A stretch of DNA of 64,000 nt from Anaerosomatales bacterium. GTDB lineage: Bacteria; Actinomycetota; Coriobacteriia; Anaerosomatales; Anaerosomataceae. Below, one piece after another: positions 34,723 through 43,282 of this stretch. The position numbers and the translations under genes are program-made. Numbering within the stretch: position 1 is the stretch's first letter; each line of letters starts with the position of its first letter. Under the pieces are notes generated by a model. The model ran no database searches. It saw only the letters and a program-made list of their open reading frames with translations, and was not told where the DNA came from. Location: the NCBI GenBank assembly GCA_030019445.1, contig JASEEU010000001.1:434001-498000 (forward strand), given 5' to 3'.

Positions 34723-34740
34723 TTGTGAATGAATCCACAA
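34723..34740. promoter_or_regulatory. Rex-type operator upstream of the FlgM-like promoter
   Basis: TTGTGAATGAATCCACAA differs at one base from the actinobacterial Rex consensus TTGTGAA-N4-TTCACAA. It sits six bases upstream of the -35 element of the promoter at 34689-34717. Further TGTGAA/TTCACA half-sites follow within 30 bases (TATTCACATG, AGTTCACAGG), suggesting a composite regulatory region. Rex is known to respond to the NADH/NAD+ ratio. The regulator gene itself is not in the window. Confidence 0.5.
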
Positions 34741-34788
34741 TATTCACATGCAGTTCACAGGGTGGAAACATGCAGTCCGGAGCCGCGC

Positions 34789-36246
34789 CTACATCACCGC
34801 AAGCAGGCGCAGCATCGGCTCGATACCGAACGCAACCGGCGCCACTCCCCCGCCGATGACGAGCAGTATGGCGATCGCCGCCGCCCATGCGGCGCTGCCG
34901 CCACGGGCGCCCGGCTCATCGCCGAGCACCGCGAGCGCCTCGTCCGGTTCTTCGAAGTACGCGACCTTGAGCACGCGGCCGTAGTAGCCGAACGACACGA
35001 CCGAGCCGATCACCCCGACGATGACGAGCCACGTCCAGCCCTCGCCGACAGCGGACAGGAAGACGAGCAGCTTGCCCCAGAACCCGATCAGGAGCGGTAT
35101 CCCGGTGAGCGAGAGCATCGACGCCGCCAGCGCCACGCCGATGAGCGGATGACGTCTGCCCAGGCCCTTCATCCCGGCCACCGTGCCGTTCCAGCGGGGC
35201 TCGGCCACGGCGAGCGCCTCGGCGCAGATGAACGCCGCAGCCACGCTCACCGCGTACGTCGCGCCGAAGAGCACGGCCCGGCCCGCACCTGCGTCGCCCG
35301 CCGAGAGGCCGATGAGCGCGTACCCGACCTGAGCGATGCCCGAGTAGCCGAGCATCCGCGCGAACGAGGACTGCCGCAGCGCGCCAAGATTGCCCACGAC
35401 GATCGACGCCGTGGCGAGCGCGGCAGCGAGGTTGGCGAGGACCGCGAACGCGTCCGCCTCGAACACGGCGCCGCGGAACAGCACGAACATCGCCGCCAGC
35501 GCCGCGACTTTCGGTACCGAAGACAGGACCGCCGCGCCGGACGCTTCGCTCGTCTCATACGCGTCGGGCACCCACGCGTGGAACGGGAACGCCCCGAGCT
35601 TGAACGCGAAGACGGCCAGGAGGAGCGCCATCGCAAGCAGCGCGGGCCGGGCCGGCGCCTGCGCCATGGTCACCGCGAGCGTGCCGTAGTCGACCGCCCC
35701 GCCTCCGAAGGCGTGAACGAGCGCGAGGCCGAGGACCGCCAGCGAGGTCGCGACCGCGCCCTGCACGAAGTACCTGACGGCGGCCTCGTCGCTGCGATCG
35801 GTACGCGCGCCGGCGATGACGGCGTAGCTGCCCACCGCGACGATCTCGAGCGCGATGAGCACCGAGAGCAGGTCGAGCGCCGAGGCGAGGGCCTGCGACG
35901 CGATGGCGAGGAACGCCATGAGCGCCCCGATGCCCGGCCCGTTCGAGCGACGTGAGAGCCGTGAGCCGCCGGCGAGGACGCCGAGCGCCGCGATGAGGTA
36001 GCCGAGCGCGGCGACCCCGGCGAAGCCCCGGCCGACGACGAAGGCGTCGCCGAGCGCGAGCTGCACGGGATGCATCCATGCGGTGTACGCCGCGACACCC
36101 GCCGCTCCGGCGAGGCCGAAGAAGATGATGGCGAGCGCACCCGCGCGACGGCCTGCGGCGTCGGCCGCAAGCCCCGCGCACGCAGCAGCGAGCGCGATGG
36201 CGGCCGGAAGCCAGAACAGCCACGCGGGAGCGGTGATGACGTTCAC
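34789..36246 (-). CDS. nuoN: NADH-quinone oxidoreductase subunit N
   Basis: This 485-residue antiporter-like membrane subunit of complex I is made of about 14 hydrophobic helices. Characteristic stretches include YFVQGAVATSLAVLGLALV, FPFHAWVPDAYETSEASG with the key Lys/His region, and MLGYSGIAQVGYALIGLS. It is the distal gene of the nuo operon, preceded immediately by nuoM. It forms one of three proton channels in the membrane arm. Confidence 0.95.
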   Translation of the reverse strand: MNVITAPAWLFWLPAAIALAAACAGLAADAAGRRAGALAIIFFGLAGAAGVAAYTAWMHPVQLALGDAFVVGRGFAGVAALGYLIAALGVLAGGSRLSRRSNGPGIGALMAFLAIASQALASALDLLSVLIALEIVAVGSYAVIAGARTDRSDEAAVRYFVQGAVATSLAVLGLALVHAFGGGAVDYGTLAVTMAQAPARPALLAMALLLAVFAFKLGAFPFHAWVPDAYETSEASGAAVLSSVPKVAALAAMFVLFRGAVFEADAFAVLANLAAALATASIVVGNLGALRQSSFARMLGYSGIAQVGYALIGLSAGDAGAGRAVLFGATYAVSVAAAFICAEALAVAEPRWNGTVAGMKGLGRRHPLIGVALAASMLSLTGIPLLIGFWGKLLVFLSAVGEGWTWLVIVGVIGSVVSFGYYGRVLKVAYFEEPDEALAVLGDEPGARGGSAAWAAAIAILLVIGGGVAPVAFGIEPMLRLLAVM

Positions 36247-37686
36247 CTAGAACCCACCCCCGATCGCCGCGAGCGCCGAGAAGGCCCGCTCGGTGGCGCT
36301 CAGCACGAGCCCCGGAGCCACCCCGAGCGCTACGATCGGCAGGCCGAGGACCGCCGCGGCGAGCCATTCACGCCCGGTGAGGTCGCGGCAGGCGGCCTCC
36401 GGAGCGTCGGCGCCGTGCCCGATCCGCCGCACGGCCGCAAGGCCGTAGACCGCCGCCATGACCACGCCTACGCCCGCAACGGCGATCCAGCCGCCCCAGC
36501 GGGAGAACGCCTCGGCCAGCGTGAGGAACTCGCCCGGGAACCCCGAGAGACCAGGCAGGCCGAGGCTCGCGAGGGTGGCGAAAACGAACACGCCGCCCCA
36601 GCGCGGGACAGCGGCGACAAGCCCGCGCAGCCGCGCCATCTCGCGCGTGCGCGTCCGCTCGTAGAGCGCGCCGACGAGGAAGAACAGAAGCCCCGCCACC
36701 AACCCGTGGCTCACCATGCCGAGCATCGCCGCGCCGTAGCCGAGCGCGGTGCCCGTGGCGATCGCAAGGACCACGAACCCCATGTGCGCGACCGAGGAGT
36801 ACGCGACGAGACGCTTGATGTCGGTCTGGCCGAAGGCGAGGAAGGCTCCGTAGACGATGCCGCCCACGCCGAGCACCGCGAGCACCCACGCCGCATCGGC
36901 GAACGCCTGAGGGGCGTACGGCACGGCCACGCGCATGAGCCCGTAGCCGCCCATCTTCAGCAGGACGCCGGCGAGCATCACCGAGCCTGCCGTCGGCGCC
37001 TCGGTATGGGCGTCGGGCAGCCACGTGTGGACGCCGATCACGGGCAGCTTCACGAGCATCCCGGCGGCCAGCAGCCAGAACACCGCCGTCTGGACGTGGG
37101 TCGGCAGCGCCTCGACCTCGGCGCCGAGGTCGGTCGTGCCGCCACCCCAGAAGATGATGAGGAGCAGGCCGACGAGCATGAGCGCCGACCCCGCGAACGT
37201 GTAGAGGAAGAACTTCATCGCCGCGTGGCGGCGGCGCTCGTGACCCCATCCCCCGATGAGGAAGAACATGGGGATGAGCACGGCCTCCCACGCCACGTAG
37301 AAGAGCACGAGGTCGTCCGCCAGGAAGACGGTCGTCACCGCTGCCTGCAACGCGAGCAGCAGGGCGTAGTGCGTCCGAACGCGAGACGTCACCGTCCACG
37401 ACGCGAGCACGGCCACGAAGCCGAGCAGCGCGGTCAGCAGGACGAGCGGGAGCGCCAGGCCGTCCGCGGCGAGCCGCGCCACGGGGACGGCCGAGGGCCC
37501 CTCGGCCACCCACGCCAGGATGCCATCGGACCCACGCCACTCGAGCAACAAGACGACCGAGGCCGCGATCGTCGCGAGCGTGGCGATCACCGAGAGCACG
37601 CGCGCGCGAGCGTCATCGCGACCGAGCAGGACGACGAGCGCCAGACCTGCCAGCGGCACGAGGACCGGGAGCGCGACCACGAACAT
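36247..37686 (-). CDS. nuoM: NADH-quinone oxidoreductase subunit M
   Basis: This 479-residue membrane subunit shows the NuoM signatures: FYVAWEAVLIPMFFLIGGWGHERR around residue 130, VIGVHTWLPDAHTEAPTAGSV, and KRLVAYSSVAHMGFV containing the conserved Lys of the proton path. The Glu in the first motif (AWEAVLIP) corresponds to the essential TM5 Glu. It is flanked directly by nuoL and nuoN in the standard order. Confidence 0.96.
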   Translation of the reverse strand: MFVVALPVLVPLAGLALVVLLGRDDARARVLSVIATLATIAASVVLLLEWRGSDGILAWVAEGPSAVPVARLAADGLALPLVLLTALLGFVAVLASWTVTSRVRTHYALLLALQAAVTTVFLADDLVLFYVAWEAVLIPMFFLIGGWGHERRRHAAMKFFLYTFAGSALMLVGLLLIIFWGGGTTDLGAEVEALPTHVQTAVFWLLAAGMLVKLPVIGVHTWLPDAHTEAPTAGSVMLAGVLLKMGGYGLMRVAVPYAPQAFADAAWVLAVLGVGGIVYGAFLAFGQTDIKRLVAYSSVAHMGFVVLAIATGTALGYGAAMLGMVSHGLVAGLLFFLVGALYERTRTREMARLRGLVAAVPRWGGVFVFATLASLGLPGLSGFPGEFLTLAEAFSRWGGWIAVAGVGVVMAAVYGLAAVRRIGHGADAPEAACRDLTGREWLAAAVLGLPIVALGVAPGLVLSATERAFSALAAIGGGF

Positions 37687-37688
37687 GG

Positions 37689-39503
37689 CTACACCCCCAT
37701 CCAGAGCGCGACGCCGATCAGCGCGACCAGCCCGATGGCCATGAGCGCCACGTAAAGGTCGGTCTCCCCCGTCTGCAGCGAGGCGACGAGCCGGCCCGCG
37801 CGCTCCGCCAGCGACGGCAGCCCTTCGACGGCGCGGTCGAGCCCGCGTCGGTCGAGGCGGTCGGCGAGCCAGCGCGCAAGCGCCCTCACCGGGCGTGCGA
37901 CCGCCCGATCGTAGAGCGCGTCGATGCGGTACGCCTCAGCGATGAACGCGTATGTGCCGCCGAGCTTCTCGGCCAGACGCGTGTCGAGCGCCGGACCTCG
38001 ACGGTAGAGCGCTACGCCCGCGCCGATGCCGAGCGCGCTTGCGACGACCGAGATCGCGGCGACGGTCGCGTCGAGGCCGGCCTCGCCGCCCCAGAGCACG
38101 GCGAGCGGGCCGGCGGCCGCACCAAGGCCGGCCGCGCCGATGCCGAGGGCGACGAGCGGCAGCGTCATGACGAGCGGGCTTTCGTGCGGGGCGCCGTCGT
38201 GGCGCGGCTCGCCGAAGAATACGAGCAACGTCACGCGCGTCGCGTAGAGCGCGGTGAGCACGCTCGCGAGCGCGAGCGCCCAACCGGCGAGCGGCATATG
38301 GCCCAGAGCGGCGTGCAGGACGGCGTCTTTGGAGAAGAAGCCGGCGAGCGGCGGGACACCGGCGAGCGCGAGCGCACCGGCGCACCACGTCGCCGCGGTC
38401 ACCGGCATCCGGCGCGCCAGACCGCCCATCTCGCGGACGTCCTGCGTGTGGGTGGCATGGATGACGCTGCCCGAGCCGAGGAAGAGCAGCGCCTTGAACG
38501 CGGCGTGCGTCACCAGGTGGAACAGCGCCGCCTGCCACACGCCCGCGCCGAGCGCGACGAACATGAAGCCGAGCTGGCTGATCGTGGAGTACGCGAGCAC
38601 CTTCTTGATGTCGGTCTGCGTGATCGCGACCATGGCCGAGAAGAGCGCCGTCACCGCCCCGATGGCTGCGATGGCCACACGGACCGTCTCGGCAACCTCG
38701 AAGAGCCCCCACATCCGCGCGATCAGGAAGACGCCGGCGGCGACCATCGTCGCGGCGTGGATGAGCGCCGAGACCGGCGTGGGGCCCTCCATGGCGTCCG
38801 GCAGCCACACGTGCAGCGGGAACTGCGCGGACTTCCCCACCGCGCCCGCAAAGAGCAGGGCGGCCGCAGCGGTCACGACGCCCGCGCCAAGCGCGGGGGC
38901 GGCGGCGAGCACGTCAGCGATGACGAGCGTCCCGGTCTCGCGCCACAACAGCGCCAGGCCGAACAGCAGGCCGACGTCTCCGATGCGCGTCACGAGGAAC
39001 GCCTTCATCGCGGCGTCGGCCGCGGAGGGCTTGCGGTACCAGAAGCCGATGAGCAGGTAGCTGCACGCGCCCATCACCTCCCACGCGACGAACAGCGTGA
39101 CGAGGCTCGTCGCGGTCACCAGGAGCGCCATGGCGCCGACGAAGAGCGAGATGACCGAGAAGTACCGCGCCTGCCCGTCCTCCTCGGCCATGTAGCCGAT
39201 CGAGAACACCACGACGCAGGCCGAGACGAGCCCCACGACAACGAGCATCACCGCGGAGAGCGCGTCGAGCGCGACCCCGGCGGTCATCACCGCCCCGCCC
39301 TGCGCGAGCCAGTCCGCCTGCACCGCTGCCGCGGCGCGGTCGCCGCCGAGCCACGCGATGCCCACGAGCGCGGTGGCCAGCGGGCCGGCGACGGCGATCC
39401 ACTTGAGCGCGCGCACCGCGCGCCGTCCCCCGGCCATGACGACCAGGCCGAGCGCCGCGGGCACGACGACGGCGAGGAGCGGGTGAGCCGCGAGGTACGC
39501 CAT
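37689..39503 (-). CDS. nuoL: NADH-quinone oxidoreductase subunit L
   Basis: This 604-residue subunit has about 16 transmembrane helices including the long lateral C-terminal helix of the distal proton pump. Motifs are LFVAWEVMGACSYLLIGFW, VGKSAQFPLHVWLPDAMEGPTPVSALIHAAT and KKVLAYSTISQLGFM. The ATG overlaps the nuoK stop (TGATG). Length is typical. Confidence 0.96.
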   Translation of the reverse strand: MAYLAAHPLLAVVVPAALGLVVMAGGRRAVRALKWIAVAGPLATALVGIAWLGGDRAAAAVQADWLAQGGAVMTAGVALDALSAVMLVVVGLVSACVVVFSIGYMAEEDGQARYFSVISLFVGAMALLVTATSLVTLFVAWEVMGACSYLLIGFWYRKPSAADAAMKAFLVTRIGDVGLLFGLALLWRETGTLVIADVLAAAPALGAGVVTAAAALLFAGAVGKSAQFPLHVWLPDAMEGPTPVSALIHAATMVAAGVFLIARMWGLFEVAETVRVAIAAIGAVTALFSAMVAITQTDIKKVLAYSTISQLGFMFVALGAGVWQAALFHLVTHAAFKALLFLGSGSVIHATHTQDVREMGGLARRMPVTAATWCAGALALAGVPPLAGFFSKDAVLHAALGHMPLAGWALALASVLTALYATRVTLLVFFGEPRHDGAPHESPLVMTLPLVALGIGAAGLGAAAGPLAVLWGGEAGLDATVAAISVVASALGIGAGVALYRRGPALDTRLAEKLGGTYAFIAEAYRIDALYDRAVARPVRALARWLADRLDRRGLDRAVEGLPSLAERAGRLVASLQTGETDLYVALMAIGLVALIGVALWMGV

Positions 39504-39799
39504 CAGCCGCTCACCTCCGTGAACTCATCGGTGCGCGAACGCCCGCTGCGCCGTACGGCGGCGATCACGAGCGCGAGGCCGACGGCCGCTTCGGCGGCTG
39601 CCAGAACGATAACGAGCGCTCCTGCGGACTCCACGAGCGCGGTGAACGACCCGGCGACCGAGGCGAGCGCCACCAGAAGCACGTTGGCCGCGCCGAGCAT
39701 GAGCTCGACACCCGCCAGGATCGCGACGAGATCGCGCCTGACGAGCACCACGTACAGGCCCACCGAGAAGACCGCCGATGCGAGCACGACCACGATCAC
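39503..39799 (-). CDS. nuoK: NADH-quinone oxidoreductase subunit K
   Basis: This 98-residue protein has three transmembrane helices. The conserved acidic residues of the proton path are visible in ILAGVELMLGAANVLLVA (Glu of helix 2) and AAAEAAVGLALVIA (Glu of helix 3). It starts at GTG 39799, sharing GTGA with the nuoJ stop. Confidence 0.93.
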   Translation of the reverse strand: MIVVVLASAVFSVGLYVVLVRRDLVAILAGVELMLGAANVLLVALASVAGSFTALVESAGALVIVLAAAEAAVGLALVIAAVRRSGRSRTDEFTEVSG

Positions 39800-40290
39800 T
39801 CGGCATCACCGCCGTTCACGATCACGAGCACGGCGACGAGCGCGACCAGGAGCAGCAGGCCCGCTAGCTCGAACGGCACGATGCGCGGGCCGAGAAGATC
39901 GGCGGCGACGCTCCCCGCCACGTCCGGGGGCACCGGCCACAGCCCACCCGACTCGGGCACGAGGGCGATCACGAGCAGCCCGAACACGGCAGTGGCGGTC
40001 ACCGCGGCGCCGACGTCGTGGCGCGTGGCGAGCAGCGTGATGTCGCCCGATCCGCGGCGCAGCACCATGAGCGCGAAGAGGAAGAGCACGAGCACGCCGC
40101 CCACATACACGAAGACCTGCGCGACAGCCAGGAAGGGAGCCGCGAAGTACACGAAGAGCAGCGCCACGCCCAGCAGGAAGCCACCGAGCGCGATCACGAG
40201 GCGCATGGCCTCGTTGACGAGCAGCACGCCGAGCGCGCCGAGAGCGAGCAGCAGCGATCCGGCGATCAGCGCGGTCATCTCAAGCGTCAC
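39796..40290 (-). CDS. nuoJ: NADH-quinone oxidoreductase subunit J
   Basis: This 164-residue membrane subunit has five hydrophobic helices. The family hallmark FLAVAQVFVYVGGVLVLFLFALMVL (residues about 54-78) contains the conserved Tyr/Gly segment that links quinone chemistry to the membrane arm. The GTG at 40290 overlaps the stop of the fused nuoI gene (GTGA). Confidence 0.93.
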   Translation of the reverse strand: MTLEMTALIAGSLLLALGALGVLLVNEAMRLVIALGGFLLGVALLFVYFAAPFLAVAQVFVYVGGVLVLFLFALMVLRRGSGDITLLATRHDVGAAVTATAVFGLLVIALVPESGGLWPVPPDVAGSVAADLLGPRIVPFELAGLLLLVALVAVLVIVNGGDAE

Positions 40291-42344
40291 CGGTCCTCAC
40301 CGCCTCTATGCGGACGCGTCGGGCAGGACGGCGGCAAGACCCCGTCCCGGCCGGTCGCGCGGGTGCCGCCGCCATCACGCAGCATCTCGCCCTTGTCGAA
40401 CGTCATGAGGTCGCGATGGTAGAAGGACAGCTCGTACTGCCCGGTATGGGTGAGCGCGTTGGTGGGGCACTGCTCGGCGCACAGCCCGCAGAAACAGCAC
40501 TTCGTGAGGTCCAGGTCGTAGCGCGTCAGGCAGCGGATGCCCGGGTCGTCGACCCGCTCCACCTGGAGCGCGTAGTCCGGGCAGGTCCGGGCGCAGAACG
40601 TGCAACCCACGCACACCTCGGACTGGCAGCGCAGGCAGCGCGACGCCTCGGCCATCGCCTCGAGGTGCGTGAGGCCGAGCTCCACCGGGCGGAAGTCCCG
40701 CGCGCGGTCCTCGGGCTTGGCCATCGGCATCACCGCGCGCAGACGGGTGCGCTCGACACCCGCCACGTCGGCCTTGGCGTACCGGGCGTAGACGGGCACC
40801 GGCCGACGCACGCGGTGCTCGTCGTCGGTGGGCCGGCCCTCGAGGAAGCGGTGGATGGACGTCGCCGCTTCGTGGCCGGTCGCGATGGAGACGATCGCGC
40901 TGCCGGGCCCGGTGACGACCTCGCCGCACGCGAAGACGCCCGCCACCGACGTGGTGAAGTCGGTGCCGTCGGCGACGAGCTGCCCACGACCCGAGACGAG
41001 CAGCTCGGTGCCGCCCAGCAGGTCGTCGAGCTTGGCCGCCTGGCCGATCGCGAAGACGATGACGTCGGCCGGCACGTCGGTGAACTCATCGGCGAACTCG
41101 GGCGCGAACCGTCCCGTCTCGTCGAACACCCGCGTGCAGGACTGCATGCGCATCGCGGTGACGTGCCCGCCCTCGGTCAGGACTTCCTTCGGGCCGAGAG
41201 AACAGAGCGCCGTCACGCCCTCGTCGAGCGCCTCCTCGATCTCCCACGGGTGGCACGGCATCTCGTCCTCGCCCTCGAGGCACGCGAGGCTCACGTCCGC
41301 GGCGCCCATGCGCAGCGCGCACCGGGCGGCGTCGACGGCCACGTTGCCGCCGCCGATCACCAGCACCCGCTTGCCGCGCAGTCCGGCCTCGCCGCGATGG
41401 TTGGCGGCCCACAAGAGCTCGAGCGCGCCTACGACACCATCGGCGTCGTGACCGGGTATCGGGAGGATGCGGCTCTCCTGCAGGCCGACGGCGAGCAGCA
41501 CGGCGTCGTAGTCGCGCATCAGCACGCTGAGGGGTACGTCCTTCCCGACCTCGGTGGACAGACGCAGGTCGAGGCCGAGCGCCACGAGGTCGTTCACCTC
41601 GTTGTAGAGCACGTCGCGCGGCAGCCGGTACGTCGGCACGCCGGTGTTGAGCGCTCCGCCCGGCTGCGGCTCGCGCTCGAACATCGTCACGGCGTAGCCG
41701 AGCGTCATGAGGTCGTACGCCGCGGCAAGGCCCGACGGCCCGCTGCCCACGATCGCGACGGTCTGCTCCCGGGTGACGGGAAGCGGCGTCAGCCGCTCCT
41801 CGGCCACCTTCCGATACTCCTCGTACGCGAAGCGGTGGAGCGGCCGGATGGCGACGGGCTCGTCGTAGTAGTTGCGGCGACACGCCGTCTCGCACGGGTG
41901 GTGGCAGATGCGCCCGAGCACGCCCGGCAGGATGTTGCGCGACCGCACGAGCTCGTACGCTTCTGGGATCCGGTCGTCGGCGATGAGGAACGCCTGCCCC
42001 CGCGCATCCACGTTGGCGGGGCAGTTCCCCACGCACGGCGGCAGCCGCTCGCCGCGATACAGGTCGTCGATGACCGCGTTGTAGCCGGGAGGTTCCGCCG
42101 AGATGAGCGGTATCTCGTCATGGCCGAGAAGACCCCGCAGCCGCAGCGCTCCGCGCCAGCGCGGGCTCACCCTGATCTTCTCGGCGGGATAGCGCACCGT
42201 CACCGGCGTGCGCGCGGCCGTGCGGCCGGTGATGCCCAGCCCGGTGAGGAGCGAGCGCCCGGCGTCAAGCCAGCCGCGCAGGCCGGCGGCGAAGTCGTTG
42301 GAGACGGTTCGCGGGGTGCGGACGCGGTCGCGGTCTACAGCCAT
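40287..42344 (-). CDS. nuoI: NuoI interrupted by a GltD-type FAD/NAD(P) oxidoreductase
   Basis: This 685-residue protein occupies the nuoI slot. Residues 14-66 resemble the NuoI membrane-anchoring N-terminus (TPVTVRYPAEK, PRWRGALRLR). Residues about 95-560 are a glutamate-synthase-small-subunit-like module: Fe-S cysteines C104, C108, C147, C151 and C155; FAD motif VAIVGSGPSGLAAAYDL from 196; pyridine-nucleotide motif VLVIGGGNVAVDAARCA from 327; and a second FAD motif GVFACGEVV from 469. NuoI resumes with two 4Fe-4S motifs (C578, C581, C584, C588; C616 or C617, C619, C622, C626) and the NuoI tail YELSFYHRDLMTFDK. The extra pair C570/C573 is typical of GltD-ferredoxin junctions. It may let complex I exchange electrons with NAD(P)H without NuoEFG. 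ATG 42344 overlaps nuoH by 10 bases. Confidence 0.9.
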   Translation of the reverse strand: MAVDRDRVRTPRTVSNDFAAGLRGWLDAGRSLLTGLGITGRTAARTPVTVRYPAEKIRVSPRWRGALRLRGLLGHDEIPLISAEPPGYNAVIDDLYRGERLPPCVGNCPANVDARGQAFLIADDRIPEAYELVRSRNILPGVLGRICHHPCETACRRNYYDEPVAIRPLHRFAYEEYRKVAEERLTPLPVTREQTVAIVGSGPSGLAAAYDLMTLGYAVTMFEREPQPGGALNTGVPTYRLPRDVLYNEVNDLVALGLDLRLSTEVGKDVPLSVLMRDYDAVLLAVGLQESRILPIPGHDADGVVGALELLWAANHRGEAGLRGKRVLVIGGGNVAVDAARCALRMGAADVSLACLEGEDEMPCHPWEIEEALDEGVTALCSLGPKEVLTEGGHVTAMRMQSCTRVFDETGRFAPEFADEFTDVPADVIVFAIGQAAKLDDLLGGTELLVSGRGQLVADGTDFTTSVAGVFACGEVVTGPGSAIVSIATGHEAATSIHRFLEGRPTDDEHRVRRPVPVYARYAKADVAGVERTRLRAVMPMAKPEDRARDFRPVELGLTHLEAMAEASRCLRCQSEVCVGCTFCARTCPDYALQVERVDDPGIRCLTRYDLDLTKCCFCGLCAEQCPTNALTHTGQYELSFYHRDLMTFDKGEMLRDGGGTRATGRDGVLPPSCPTRPHRGGEDR

Positions 42345-43282
42345 GCCGCCACCACCCCCGCCACGAGCAGCTGCACGAGCGCGACCGGCGTGAGCACCTT
42401 CCAGCAAAACGCCATAAGCTGGTCCGCGCGCAGGCGCGGGAACGTCCACTTCACCCACATCACGACCGTGATGATCGCGCAGGCGACCACGACCATGGCG
42501 ACGATGCCGCCGACGCCGGGGAGCAGGCGATGCCCGCCGAAGAAGAAGGCGGCGCCGAACAGGCTCGTGGCGATGAGCGCGCCGTACTCGCCCATCATGA
42601 AGACCGCCCACCGGATGCCCGAGTAGTCGGCGAAGTAGCCGGCCACGAGCTCGCTCTCGGCCTCAGGGATGTCGAACGGGCCGCGGTTCATCTCGGCGAT
42701 TGACGAGATCAGGAAGACGAGGAAGCCCACGAACGTGAGCGGGATCCACCACCACTCCCACGCTGCCATGACGTCGGTGGGCCGGAGCGTGCCCGCGAGC
42801 ACGATGACCGAGAGCACCGAGAGCGAACGCGGGACCTCGTAGCTCACCATCTGCGCGGCCGCACGCAGCCCGCCAAGCGCCGCGAAGGTGTTGTGCGACG
42901 CCCACGCGGAGAGCAGGATGCCGATGACCGAGATGGACGGCACCGCAAGGAAGAAGAGCGCGCCGACCGTGCTGTCGAACGGGGCCCAGCCGGCCGCGAA
43001 GGGCACGACAGCGAGCGACATCGCCGCGGGCGCGAAGACCGCGAGCGGCGCGTAGCGGAAGAGCGGCTCATCGGCGCCCTCGGGGACGATGTCCTCTTTG
43101 AAGAGCAGCTTGGGCACGTCGGCGATCATCTGGAGCGAGCCCGCCGGCCCGATCTGCTGCGGCCCGTAGCGCATCTGCACGCGCCCGGCCACCTTGCGCT
43201 CCCACCACACGCCGATGATCGCGCCGCCGGCGATGAGCATCACCGCGGCAAGACCCCAGAGCAGGCCCCAGAGCAGGCTCAC
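42335..43282 (-). CDS. nuoH: NADH-quinone oxidoreductase subunit H
   Basis: This 315-residue membrane subunit forms the quinone entry site with NuoB and NuoD. Signatures are WWERKVAGRVQMRYGPQQIGP near residue 26, LLFKEDIVPEGAD, and IAEMNRGPFDIPEAESELVAG near residue 195. At least eight hydrophobic helices are present. It overlaps the nuoD stop and the downstream fused nuoI start. Confidence 0.96.
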   Translation of the reverse strand: MSLLWGLLWGLAAVMLIAGGAIIGVWWERKVAGRVQMRYGPQQIGPAGSLQMIADVPKLLFKEDIVPEGADEPLFRYAPLAVFAPAAMSLAVVPFAAGWAPFDSTVGALFFLAVPSISVIGILLSAWASHNTFAALGGLRAAAQMVSYEVPRSLSVLSVIVLAGTLRPTDVMAAWEWWWIPLTFVGFLVFLISSIAEMNRGPFDIPEAESELVAGYFADYSGIRWAVFMMGEYGALIATSLFGAAFFFGGHRLLPGVGGIVAMVVVACAIITVVMWVKWTFPRLRADQLMAFCWKVLTPVALVQLLVAGVVAAWL

